Assembly (NCBI RefSeq): GCF_016294135.1
Contig: NZ_JAEDCO010000038.1
Span: forward strand, 1 to 13,314
Source: Methanobrevibacter ruminantium
Lineage (GTDB): Archaea; Methanobacteriota; Methanobacteria; Methanobacteriales; Methanobacteriaceae
DNA length: 13,314 nt
Reading direction: 5' to 3'
The notes beneath the pieces are model-generated. The model ran no database searches. It was not told the origin of the DNA and saw only the letters and a program-made list of their open reading frames with translations. The position numbers and the translations under genes are program-made. Of the stretch, positions 6,968 to 13,314 are shown piece after piece. Positions within the stretch are counted from its first letter, which is position 1. Each line of letters starts with the position of its first letter.

Positions 6968-7936
6968 CTATTCGATATTATCCCATAATACTCTAAAAGC
7001 CAATTTAGGTGGGACTTGATTGATAATCACATCATAAACAAAGTCAACAATCACACTTTTTGTATTGTACTTATTGCAAATGTCCTTCATTGCCTTAATT
7101 GAGTTCTTTCCTTCAAATATGGCTCCACTAGCCTTTTCATCAATAATTAATCTTTGGCCATACAATACTCCAAGTGTATGGTTTCTGCTTTCCATGGAAA
7201 TGGATGTAAGAACTAAATCACCAAATCCACAATATTCGTTTACTGTAGATTCCTCTCCACCAATGCTTTTTATGATATCTTTTGTTTCGCTAAATCCTTT
7301 TGTAAGAACACCATATCTGGCATTTTCATTGATGTTCATTCCTTCGCAAATACCATTAGCTATTGCATTGATATTCTTTGTAACGCCACATATCTCAAGT
7401 CCTACAACATCATCAATTATTTTCACCTTGAATTGGGGAGTGTTAAGCACGGATTTTACGATTTCCGCATTTTCACGACTTCTTGATGCTATATTTGAGA
7501 CTGTGGAAAGCCTAAGCATTATCTCAGATGCAAAGTTAGGGCCTGACAATGCCACATACTGGTCATCAAAGTACTCTTCAATAAGGTTTCCCATTGTTTT
7601 AAGTGAAGGGTATTCGATTCCTTTTGCAGTGGTAACAAGAATTGCATCTTCCCTAATCACTCCTTTAAGGTCTTTAAGAACAGACCTAAATGCAGAAGAA
7701 GGGATGGCAAGTATAATAACCTTGCAGTCTTTTATGTCATCATAATCCATAGTAGTAATTATATTGTCTTTCAATCGGGTATTTGGATAATATTCATTGT
7801 TGAATCCCGTATTGTTTATTTCTTCCATGAGTTCTTCTCTTCTTAAATGCAGATAGACTTCATTTGCGTTTTCAGCTACGGTTTGAGCAAGTGCGGTTCC
7901 CAATGCTCCTGCTCCTATAATAGCTACTTTTTCCAT
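6968..7936 (-). CDS. gpsA: NAD(P)-dependent glycerol-3-phosphate dehydrogenase, GpsA family (copy 1)
   Basis: Should reduce dihydroxyacetone phosphate to sn-glycerol-3-phosphate, or a similar keto-polyol phosphate, in the cytoplasm. The Rossmann loop GAGALGTALA is at 8-17. TAKGIE (103-108, Lys105), LSGPNFASE (130-138), the catalytic lysine region VTKNINAIANG (185-195, Lys187), NARYGVLTKGFSE (205-217), GFGDLVLT (237-244) and SRNHTLG (250-256) follow in normal GpsA order. At 322 aa it is slightly shorter than bacterial GpsA (about 340). Archaea make membrane lipids from sn-glycerol-1-phosphate using an unrelated enzyme, so a GpsA protein here is more likely tied to the neighbouring CDP-glycerol-type genes. 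AAGGTGA 4 bases before ATG 7936 is a strong ribosome site. The 84-base gap to the IspD-like gene contains a duplicated segment. Confidence 0.85.
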   Translation of the reverse strand: MEKVAIIGAGALGTALAQTVAENANEVYLHLRREELMEEINNTGFNNEYYPNTRLKDNIITTMDYDDIKDCKVIILAIPSSAFRSVLKDLKGVIREDAILVTTAKGIEYPSLKTMGNLIEEYFDDQYVALSGPNFASEIMLRLSTVSNIASRSRENAEIVKSVLNTPQFKVKIIDDVVGLEICGVTKNINAIANGICEGMNINENARYGVLTKGFSETKDIIKSIGGEESTVNEYCGFGDLVLTSISMESRNHTLGVLYGQRLIIDEKASGAIFEGKNSIKAMKDICNKYNTKSVIVDFVYDVIINQVPPKLAFRVLWDNIE

Positions 7937-7945
7937 ATTTTCACC

Positions 7946-8038
7946 TTTTTGTATTTTGAATTATAATTATTTCCGTTTATTAATGGGTTAATTGAATCAT
8001 TTTTGTATTTTGAATTATAATTATTTCCGTTTATTAAT
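7946..8038. repeat. Perfect 39-bp direct repeat spanning the ispD-like 3' end and the gpsA leader
   Basis: Positions 7946-7984 and 8000-8038 are identical (39 bp), offset by 54 bp with a unique 15-bp spacer. The 8000-8038 copy contains the last codons and TAA stop of the cytidylyltransferase gene. The other copy lies immediately upstream of the gpsA-like ribosome site. The parent segment is therefore the coding copy, and the second copy was inserted between gene end and leader. Confidence 0.93.
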
Positions 8039-8713
8039 CATGGTTTCGGCCACATCAATATCAAATGGATTGGTTATTTTGAAATTAGAAGGATCACCTT
8101 CAAATAGGCAGATATCCTCATTTCTTAAGTGGAATAATGCCATTGCTTCATCCAATAGCTTTATTTCATCATCGCTTAAGTCGTTATAGATTTCAATAAA
8201 TCTTGTAATCTTAAATGCTTGAGGGGTTTGAGCCCTCATAAGATTTTTTCTAAGTGGGATTTCATCAAGATGTTTCTTATCAATTGATTGGAAAATGACA
8301 TCGGTGGATGGTATAACAGGACAGGATGCAGTATGCTCCTTTGCGCAGTCAATGCTTTTCTGTATTTGTTCAGGACTTACAAAAATTCTAGCTCCATCAT
8401 GAGTTACCATAATGGATTCCTCTTCTTTATCGGTTTGGTCAATTGAGTTTAGAATTGTGTCATTCCTTGTAACTCCACCTTCTATAACAATTATTTTTTC
8501 AGTGTTTTCTATGTATTCATCAATAAGCTCTTTTGTCTTGTCAATATAATCTTTAGGGGATGAAACTATCACATAGTCAAATTCTTCCACTTTCAAGAAG
8601 GCCTCTACTGAATGAATTAAGATAGGTTTGTTTCCGATTTTATAGAATTGCTTAGGCATTCCAAGACCTAATCTTTCACCTGTTCCACCTGCTAAGACTG
8701 CTCCGTATATCAT
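8021..8713 (-). CDS. IspD/TarI-family cytidylyltransferase, probable polyol-phosphate activation
   Basis: CTP-dependent transferase of the IspD superfamily, 230 aa, the usual size. The CTP-binding loop LAGGTGERLGLGMPKQF is near 7-23. GGVTRNDTILNSI lies near 79-91, VTHDGARIFV near 103-112, the LMRAQTPQAF segment near 158-167, and GDPSNFKITNPFDI near 205-218; all are hallmarks of the fold. Archaea use a mevalonate route and have no MEP pathway for IspD, so a TarI-like role (CDP-ribitol) or CDP-glycerol formation fits better. Flanking GpsA-like dehydrogenases on both sides support a two-step path in which a keto phosphate is reduced and then activated with CTP. No TagD-type glycerol-3-phosphate cytidylyltransferase is present in the window, so this protein may fill that role. 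The start ATG 8713 has a weak site (AGGAT, 3-4 bases away); 40 bases separate it from the preceding gene. The 3' end is part of a 39-bp direct repeat. Confidence 0.82.
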   Translation of the reverse strand: MIYGAVLAGGTGERLGLGMPKQFYKIGNKPILIHSVEAFLKVEEFDYVIVSSPKDYIDKTKELIDEYIENTEKIIVIEGGVTRNDTILNSIDQTDKEEESIMVTHDGARIFVSPEQIQKSIDCAKEHTASCPVIPSTDVIFQSIDKKHLDEIPLRKNLMRAQTPQAFKITRFIEIYNDLSDDEIKLLDEAMALFHLRNEDICLFEGDPSNFKITNPFDIDVAETMINKRK

Positions 8714-8753
8714 GTTATCCTACTTTTAAAATTATCCTTATAATTATTTTTTT

Positions 8754-9722
8754 CTACATTTGTGTCCATAATTCATCAAATGCTTCTACAGGTGTTTTTC
8801 CATTTATTAAAACATCATAAACAAAATTCACAGTTAAGGAGTTGAAGTTAACCTCTTCACAAATTCCTTTCAATATTTCTGTTGTGTTTTTTCCTTCAAA
8901 AAGAACACCTGTAGCTTTTTCATCAATAACAATTCTTTGACCGTATAATTTACCAAGTGTATGATTTCTACTGACATTTAGCATTGATGCAGTAACCATG
9001 TCTCCAAAACCGCAGTAATCATCTACAGTATCCCTTTCTCCACCAAGAATTTCAATCAGGTCTTTAATTTCATTAAAACTCATTGTAAATACTGCAAGCC
9101 TTGCATTTGCATTGAGTTCCATTCCTTCACAAAGTCCTTGTGAAATAGCCATCACATTTTTTATGGTTCCGCACCATTCAGTTCCTATGACATCATTGTT
9201 TGCATTTACCTTGAATCTGTCTGTAGACAACAATTTTTCAACAATTTCCAAATCATGTTTGTTGAATCCTGCAATTGTAGTGGCTGAAAAATTATTTTTA
9301 GCCATTTCAGATGCAATGTTAGGTCCGGATAACACTATAGGTGGCCTATTTGTTTCTTCTTCAATAATTTCACTCATTCTTTTATTGGTGCCTTTTTCCA
9401 ATCCTTTTGAAGTGTTTACAAAAATGCACTCTTTTGAAACTATTTTGTTCAATTTTGAACTAATTTCCCTCATTATTGAAGAGGGAATGCATAAGAATAA
9501 CACATCCATTGATTTCAAGTCTTCCAATTCATTTACAGCAGAGATGTTTTTATGCAACTCAGTATTTGGATAATAATGGAAGTTGTATCCAGTATCATTG
9601 ATATTGTCACAAACTTCTTTCCTTCTTGCATAAAGGTAAATATTATCGCAGTTTGGTGAGATGATTTGTGCTATTGCAGTACCCATAGCTCCCGCACTTA
9701 CTATTCCTACATTTAATGTCAT
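8754..9722 (-). CDS. GpsA-family dehydrogenase (copy 2) with altered dinucleotide-binding loop
   Basis: Paralogue of the gene at 6968-7936, expected to reduce a three-carbon or similar keto phosphate with NAD(P)H. Conserved segments include TSKGLE, LSGPNIASEM, TIKNVMAISQGLCEGM (with the catalytic-type lysine), NARLAVFTMSFNE, GFGDMVTAS and SRNHTLG. The Rossmann motif reads SAGAMG, with serine at the first glycine of GxGxxG, while copy 1 has GAGALG. This may weaken or change cofactor binding. The ATG at 9722 is chosen because AAGTGA (9728-9733) lies 5 bases before it; an upstream GTG at 9731 falls inside that ribosome site. The product is then 322 aa, the same as copy 1. The 122-base gap to licD holds a tandem repeat that runs up to the start codon. 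Two copies suggest division of labour or a heteromer, but sequence alone does not show which. Confidence 0.8.
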   Translation of the reverse strand: MTLNVGIVSAGAMGTAIAQIISPNCDNIYLYARRKEVCDNINDTGYNFHYYPNTELHKNISAVNELEDLKSMDVLFLCIPSSIMREISSKLNKIVSKECIFVNTSKGLEKGTNKRMSEIIEEETNRPPIVLSGPNIASEMAKNNFSATTIAGFNKHDLEIVEKLLSTDRFKVNANNDVIGTEWCGTIKNVMAISQGLCEGMELNANARLAVFTMSFNEIKDLIEILGGERDTVDDYCGFGDMVTASMLNVSRNHTLGKLYGQRIVIDEKATGVLFEGKNTTEILKGICEEVNFNSLTVNFVYDVLINGKTPVEAFDELWTQM

Positions 9723-9830
9723 GGTTTTCACTTACTTGTTTTTTTTTAAAATAATAGTTCCTTTAATGGTTTTCACTTACTTGTTTTTTTTAAAATAATA
9801 GTTCCTTTAATGGTTTTCGCTACTTTTTTT
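9722..9830. repeat. 45-bp tandem repeat in the leader of GpsA copy 2
   Basis: Unit 1 (9722-9766, 45 bp) and unit 2 (9767-9810, 44 bp) are identical except that a T run has 9 versus 8 bases. A decayed third unit (9811-9830) keeps only the first part. On the transcribed strand each full unit carries AAAGGA and AAGTGA, so the ribosome-site region itself is duplicated; only the copy next to the gene ends in ATG. The homopolymer inside the unit is prone to slippage. Confidence 0.92.
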
Positions 9831-9841
9831 CAAAGCAACAG

Positions 9842-9851
9842 TTTTTATAAG
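9842..9851 (-). promoter_or_regulatory. Weak candidate TATA box for the gpsA-ispD-gpsA segment
   Basis: On the minus strand CTTATAAAAA overlaps the licD stop codon. If used, transcription would start near 9817 and the repeated leader would be transcribed. The alternative is read-through from licD. The match is short and the DNA is AT-rich. Confidence 0.25.
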
Positions 9852-10846
9852 TCATCGAAATTTTCATTGATTTCCCTTAATTTGTCAACGTTTTTCCCCA
9901 ATATTTCAGTTATATTTGGAGCTCTTCTTATTCTAGGCATTCTGTTATGCACAGTTATTGAATCAGGTATTCCCCAAAAGTCCTTATAAATAAATTTTAA
10001 ATAGTAATCAGTGTCTTTAGGGCCTGGTAACATAGCGCCATGGAAATTGATTCTTTCGAAAGGCAACATCTTATCGGTTTCGAATGCCATTACATCAATC
10101 ACTCCTCTTTTACCTGCAGGGCCTTCTATTCCATGAATAAAATGATCCTGTTTTTCGTGAGTAAGATTTAGTTTTTCATAAAGGTTTTTATAAGCGTCTT
10201 TTCTTTCAACACCATGGGTAAGGTCCCAATAGAATTCTTTTTTAGCCTCTTCATATGCATCACTGAGATTTTCTCCCTTATAGTCTGCTAAATAATCATA
10301 AGGGAAGACATCCACTCCAGCGAGGCTGCGTCCAATTTTACTTTCATCATAGTATAAAATTTGCACGAAAGCATTTACCTTTTGATCATACCAGATTCTC
10401 TTTTTATAAACGACTTTAACGTTTTCTTTAAGGCCAACTCTTTCAAATTCCTTTTCGACGACATCAATGAAATGGTCATAATGGTCTCTTAGCATTCCGA
10501 TATCCAAATCATCGTCCCATGGTATGAAACCGCCATGACGTACAGAACCTAAAACAAGCCCTCCTTCAATCATCCATTCAATATCATGCTTTAAGCAAAT
10601 TTTATCAATCAATTTTAGAAATTCCACGGACAAGTCTTGGAAATTTTTAAGTCTTGGAGTAGGTATCAATTCATAATCAACAAATAAGCTATTTACAAGC
10701 TTATTATTAGATACATTTATTTTTCCTTGTTTTTTAGCCATTTTTTCTTGTTTTTTTGCTAGTATTTCTATTTTCTTGTAATTTTTGTAAACTTTGAAAA
10801 TTTTTGTCTTTTTAATGACGTTTTTTGCTTTGGTTTTTATTCCCAT
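9845..10846 (-). CDS. LicD-family phosphotransferase
   Basis: LicD proteins move a phospho-alcohol, such as phosphocholine, from a CDP carrier onto a surface glycan or teichoic acid. The nucleotidyltransferase-fold signature EGGLVLGSVRHGGFIPWDDD covers 94-113, with the metal-binding DDDLD at 111-115 followed by IGM. Downstream DVFPYDYL (around 200) and the C-terminal IYKDFWGIP region are also typical. The first 50 residues are lysine-rich with a small internal repeat (AKKQ) and may form a short coil or contact membrane. At 333 aa it is a little longer than bacterial LicD, mainly through that N-terminus. The site AGGTGG, 5-6 bases before ATG 10846, is among the strongest in the window. It follows the ubiD stop by 41 bases. 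The accepted phospho-alcohol is unknown: no choline kinase or transporter gene is present. Confidence 0.85.
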   Translation of the reverse strand: MGIKTKAKNVIKKTKIFKVYKNYKKIEILAKKQEKMAKKQGKINVSNNKLVNSLFVDYELIPTPRLKNFQDLSVEFLKLIDKICLKHDIEWMIEGGLVLGSVRHGGFIPWDDDLDIGMLRDHYDHFIDVVEKEFERVGLKENVKVVYKKRIWYDQKVNAFVQILYYDESKIGRSLAGVDVFPYDYLADYKGENLSDAYEEAKKEFYWDLTHGVERKDAYKNLYEKLNLTHEKQDHFIHGIEGPAGKRGVIDVMAFETDKMLPFERINFHGAMLPGPKDTDYYLKFIYKDFWGIPDSITVHNRMPRIRRAPNITEILGKNVDKLREINENFDDL

Positions 10847-10887
10847 TTCCCCACCTTTTTAAAAATAGAATCTAATGGATATATTCA

Positions 10888-12144
10888 TTATTCACTAAAA
10901 CTAACCCTTTCGAACTTTTCCCTCTCCAATATGGATTTTGTAGCATCCACACCTACTTTAGTGGTAGTTCCATCAGGTTTAGCCACTGGATCAAGTGATG
11001 ACCCTCTTGCCTTTGGAATGATTATTATGTCGTCATCACCTTTTACTCTAGTAGCTATTGCATATTCAATGTCTTGAGGGTCGAAGATGTCAACATCCTC
11101 ATCCACTACTACAACATGCTTCAAGGATGGGTGAGCTGCAAGAGCTGCCATCATCACATTCTTTGCATCTCCTTCAGTTTGCTTCTTGATTGACACTGCA
11201 GCATGCAACCAGCAGCAGCCTCCTTCTGTTAACACTACGTTTTGCACGGTAGGCAAAGTGTTTTTAACTGCATTGAAAATTCTAGGCTCTTGTGGAAGTC
11301 CTTGCAAAAGCTTGTGCTCAAATCCAGCAGGGAGAATCGCATGATACATTGCATTTTCCTTTTTGATATACATTTTAGTTATATTGATAACAGGTTCATC
11401 CCTGATGTGGTCGTAAGTGTCAGTCAAATCAACAAACGGCCCTTCCTTATGGGTTTCAGTAACTGATATGGAACCTTCAAGAATGATATCAGCATCAGGC
11501 ACTTTAAGGTCGCCTTTGCAGTTTACAAGGGTTAGCTCTCCATTCTTAAATGCATTAGCAACTTCCATCTCATCAGCATCGATTGGAATTGAAGTGGTAC
11601 TTGCAAGAAGTGTTGATGGATCCATTCCAATAGCTATTGCAATCTGTAGGTCTTTTCCTTGTGCCTTAGCCTTTTGGAAATAGGTATAAAGGTTTCTAGG
11701 TACAATACGAATAGCCAATGTCTTTTTATCCAATACAAGCATTCTGTGAATGGATGCATTTTGAACTCCAGTTTCAGGGTCCTTTGCAATCACGACTCCA
11801 GCTGTAATGTAAGCTCCAGCGTCACGTTTATAGTGGGTTAGAATAGGTAATTTTGTTAAATCAGCTCTTTTTGTATTGTATTCCTCTTTAGGGTCAATGA
11901 AATCAGTTACTGGAATAGGATTGTTCATTCCATCTATAATCTTTTGAGTTATTTCACTGACCTCACATCCAAGGGAATCAGCTATTTTTTGACGTGTATT
12001 GCATATTCCGGATACTACCGGCATGTCAAAGCCTTTTACATTGTTTAATATTACAGTATCCTTTGGATATTGCTTTAATATTTTAGTTGCCTCATAAACT
12101 GGGTCAACTTCCTTATCAATTTGAATAATCTTCATATCTGCCAT
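10888..12144 (-). CDS. UbiD-family prenylated-FMN decarboxylase, probable anhydromevalonate phosphate decarboxylase
   Basis: Prenyl-FMN-dependent decarboxylase of 418 aa, the length seen for archaeal UbiD proteins. Archaeal members of this group include the trans-anhydromevalonate 5-phosphate decarboxylase of the modified mevalonate pathway, which leads to isoprenoid membrane lipids. This copy most likely has that role, although UbiD specificity cannot be read from sequence alone. Family features are the NASIHRMLV segment near 129-137, the acidic catalytic region ILEGSISVTETHKEGPFVD near 221-239, DEDVDIFDP near 348-356, ATRV, and SSLDP near 382-386. AAGTGA sits 5 bases before ATG 12144; an in-frame GTG at 12153 overlaps that site and is rejected. 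It follows purE by 90 bases. No prenyltransferase UbiX, which makes the cofactor, is in the window. Confidence 0.85.
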   Translation of the reverse strand: MADMKIIQIDKEVDPVYEATKILKQYPKDTVILNNVKGFDMPVVSGICNTRQKIADSLGCEVSEITQKIIDGMNNPIPVTDFIDPKEEYNTKRADLTKLPILTHYKRDAGAYITAGVVIAKDPETGVQNASIHRMLVLDKKTLAIRIVPRNLYTYFQKAKAQGKDLQIAIAIGMDPSTLLASTTSIPIDADEMEVANAFKNGELTLVNCKGDLKVPDADIILEGSISVTETHKEGPFVDLTDTYDHIRDEPVINITKMYIKKENAMYHAILPAGFEHKLLQGLPQEPRIFNAVKNTLPTVQNVVLTEGGCCWLHAAVSIKKQTEGDAKNVMMAALAAHPSLKHVVVVDEDVDIFDPQDIEYAIATRVKGDDDIIIIPKARGSSLDPVAKPDGTTTKVGVDATKSILEREKFERVSFSE

Positions 12145-12230
12145 GATAATCACTTTATAGGTTTTTAGTAAATAATATTAGAAATAATAATTTTCGTTTA
12201 GATATTTTAAGTTGTCATAAATTAATAATG

Positions 12231-12240
12231 ATATTTATAA
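12231..12240 (-). promoter_or_regulatory. Weak candidate TATA box between purE and ubiD
   Basis: TTATAAATAT on the minus strand overlaps the purE stop codon, and 86 bases separate it from the ubiD ATG. It would give ubiD a leader of about 60 bases. Equally, ubiD may be read from the purE promoter. Support is only the AT-rich match. Confidence 0.25.
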
Positions 12241-13242
12241 ATCCCCTGATTTACTTCTAATCCATTTCAATCGCTCTTCCACCTTTTCATCGTTAAGTGC
12301 AAGTATTTCTCCAGCTACTATTGCCGCATTTTTTCCATTATCAATGCCAACGGTTCCAATTGGCATTCCAGGAGGCATGTTTACCATAGAGTATAAGGCA
12401 TCTTGGCCTGAGAGTTTTTTCTCACATGGAACTCCTATTACCGGCTTTTCACTTAAGGCGACTATGGATCCAGCCACTACACTTGAAAGTCCGCTTATAG
12501 CTATGAATACTTTTGCATTTGCCCTTTTTGCCATGTACTCCTCGAATGCTTCGACATCCCTTACAGGTGAAATGTAATCGAGCTTGTAGCTGATATGCAT
12601 TCTTTCAAGCAAAATAGCAGTTTTTTGTGCAATTGCACTGTCTGAATGGCTTCCAGCTAGAATCATAACATCTGGAGTGTTGTCCAAGGTCTCATTGTAT
12701 TCGGTCTTTTCATAACTTATGTCTGACAAGTAGTCCTTGTTAAGATATTCCCCTTCTATGTCTGCTAAAAGTTCTTTCTCTCCATTTTCAACCTTTTCCT
12801 GATATTCTTCTCTAAGCTTGGAAATATTTGCTTTCACATCTTTATTATGAGATGCTATTATTTGTCCTGCAAGGATGGCTGCATTGTCTCCCCTGTTTAT
12901 TCCAACGGTTGGAACAGCTATTGGGTAAGGCATTTGAACACATGCATATAAGGCATCCAGCCCTTCAATTGCTCCATCTACAGGAACACCTATTACAGGC
13001 CTGTGTGTATATGCAGCTATTGCACCTGGCAAGTGTGCTGCAAGCCCTGCAATAGCTATGAATACCTCCACTCCATCTTTTGTTCCATCAATGACAAGCC
13101 CTTTTACCTTGTCATGAGTCCTATGAGCGGAAGCCACCTTGAGGCTATATGGAATTTGAAGTTTTTCCAGGATTTTTGTAGCCTTTTCAGCTATTTTCCT
13201 ATCTGATGCACTTCCTAAAATAATCATTACTTTTGGAACCAT
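12235..13242 (-). CDS. purE: Tandem-domain PurE (phosphoribosylaminoimidazole carboxylase / N5-CAIR mutase), second domain degenerate
   Basis: Purine biosynthesis enzyme producing 4-carboxy-aminoimidazole ribotide. It carries two PurE domains in 335 aa, where a single domain is about 160. Domain 1 (about 3-135) is canonical: GSASD at 10-14, SAHR at 38-41 with catalytic His40, AAHLPG at 68-73 with His70, and PVIGVPV near 82-88. Domain 2 (about 190-320) keeps the fold motifs GSHSD at 197-201 and PVIGVPC near 267-273, but reads SPVR where SAHR is expected and SSVVAG in place of AAHLPG, so both histidines are gone. It may be a structural or regulatory half, since PurE forms octamers. The sequence of domain 1 is nearer the bacterial class I type. 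No purK, its usual partner, is in the window. AAAGGAGAT lies just upstream of ATG 13242. It is the first gene of the minus-strand run and has a good TATA box. Confidence 0.92.
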   Translation of the reverse strand: MVPKVMIILGSASDRKIAEKATKILEKLQIPYSLKVASAHRTHDKVKGLVIDGTKDGVEVFIAIAGLAAHLPGAIAAYTHRPVIGVPVDGAIEGLDALYACVQMPYPIAVPTVGINRGDNAAILAGQIIASHNKDVKANISKLREEYQEKVENGEKELLADIEGEYLNKDYLSDISYEKTEYNETLDNTPDVMILAGSHSDSAIAQKTAILLERMHISYKLDYISPVRDVEAFEEYMAKRANAKVFIAISGLSSVVAGSIVALSEKPVIGVPCEKKLSGQDALYSMVNMPPGMPIGTVGIDNGKNAAIVAGEILALNDEKVEERLKWIRSKSGDL

Positions 13243-13295
13243 TTTTATCTCCTTTAATCTTTTTAAAAATGATGATTTAACATTATGTTTTTATA

Positions 13296-13305
13296 TTTAT
13301 ATAAA
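13296..13305 (-). promoter_or_regulatory. Archaeal TATA box for purE
   Basis: TTTATATAAA is a full archaeal TATA box and reads the same on both strands. It lies 54 bases before the purE ATG, placing transcription start near 13270-13275 and giving a leader of about 30 bases that ends in a strong ribosome site. Because it is symmetric it could also serve a gene beyond the right edge. Confidence 0.6.
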
Positions 13306-13314
13306 CTATTATAA

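Noticed and set aside
7065..7745. 226-codon open frame on the plus strand
   Set aside because: It lies wholly antisense to the GpsA-like gene, whose protein has clear family motifs; the plus-strand product has none and no ribosome site.
7946..8038. Insertion-sequence footprint or attachment site
   Set aside because: The repeats are direct copies of local sequence including a gene end, with no inverted repeats, integrase or transposase nearby; a local duplication is simpler.
8021..8713. IspD as an MEP-pathway isoprenoid enzyme
   Set aside because: The window looks archaeal, where isoprenoids come from a mevalonate route, no other MEP gene is nearby, and the flanking genes are polyol-phosphate enzymes.
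9722..9830. Possible CRISPR array
   Set aside because: Units are directly adjacent with no unique spacers, only two and a half copies exist, and no cas genes are present.

Overview
The window looks like part of an AT-rich methanogenic archaeon of the Methanobacteriales, most probably Methanobrevibacter or a close relative. This is inferred from TATA-type archaeal promoters, Shine-Dalgarno sites of the GGTGA type, an archaeal-length UbiD protein, a tandem-domain PurE and an AmrS-type radical SAM enzyme. No 16S or other decisive marker is present, so the genus is a judgement from family composition and base use.

Layout. A short C-terminal tail of an upstream gene (3-56, +) may precede a forward radical SAM gene (133-1167), which ends in T-rich DNA. 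Everything else lies on the minus strand and converges on it. Read in the direction of transcription from the right edge, the order is: purE with two PurE domains (12235-13242), a UbiD-family decarboxylase (10888-12144), a LicD-family phosphotransferase (9845-10846), a GpsA-like dehydrogenase (8754-9722), an IspD/TarI-family cytidylyltransferase (8021-8713), a second GpsA-like dehydrogenase (6968-7936), a family 2 glycosyltransferase with a coiled-coil tail (5628-6941), a LicC-like nucleotidyltransferase (4793-5572), a TagB/TagF-like CDP-glycerol glycerophosphotransferase (3560-4744), and a GT2 plus CDP-glycerol glycerophosphotransferase gene broken by a frameshift (1318-3517). No stretch over 300 bases lacks a gene.

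How the genes fit together. PurE and UbiD are housekeeping enzymes (purine synthesis; probably the archaeal mevalonate route). The eight genes from licD leftwards read as one surface-polymer cluster. The GpsA-like enzymes could make sn-glycerol-3-phosphate or a related polyol phosphate, and the IspD/TarI-like enzyme could activate it with CTP. The two glycerophosphotransferases could build or prime a phosphopolyol chain. GT2 enzymes would add sugars, and the LicC/LicD pair would add a phospho-alcohol decoration. That is a teichoic-acid-like chemistry in an archaeon, whose own lipids use the opposite enantiomer, sn-glycerol-1-phosphate. The substrates are inferred, not shown.

Three separate short tandem duplications (54, 54 and 45/44 nt periods) lie inside this cluster, one in the coiled-coil coding region and two in leaders of the dehydrogenase genes. 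Together with the frameshift at the GT2 DxD motif they suggest that the cluster is changing rapidly.
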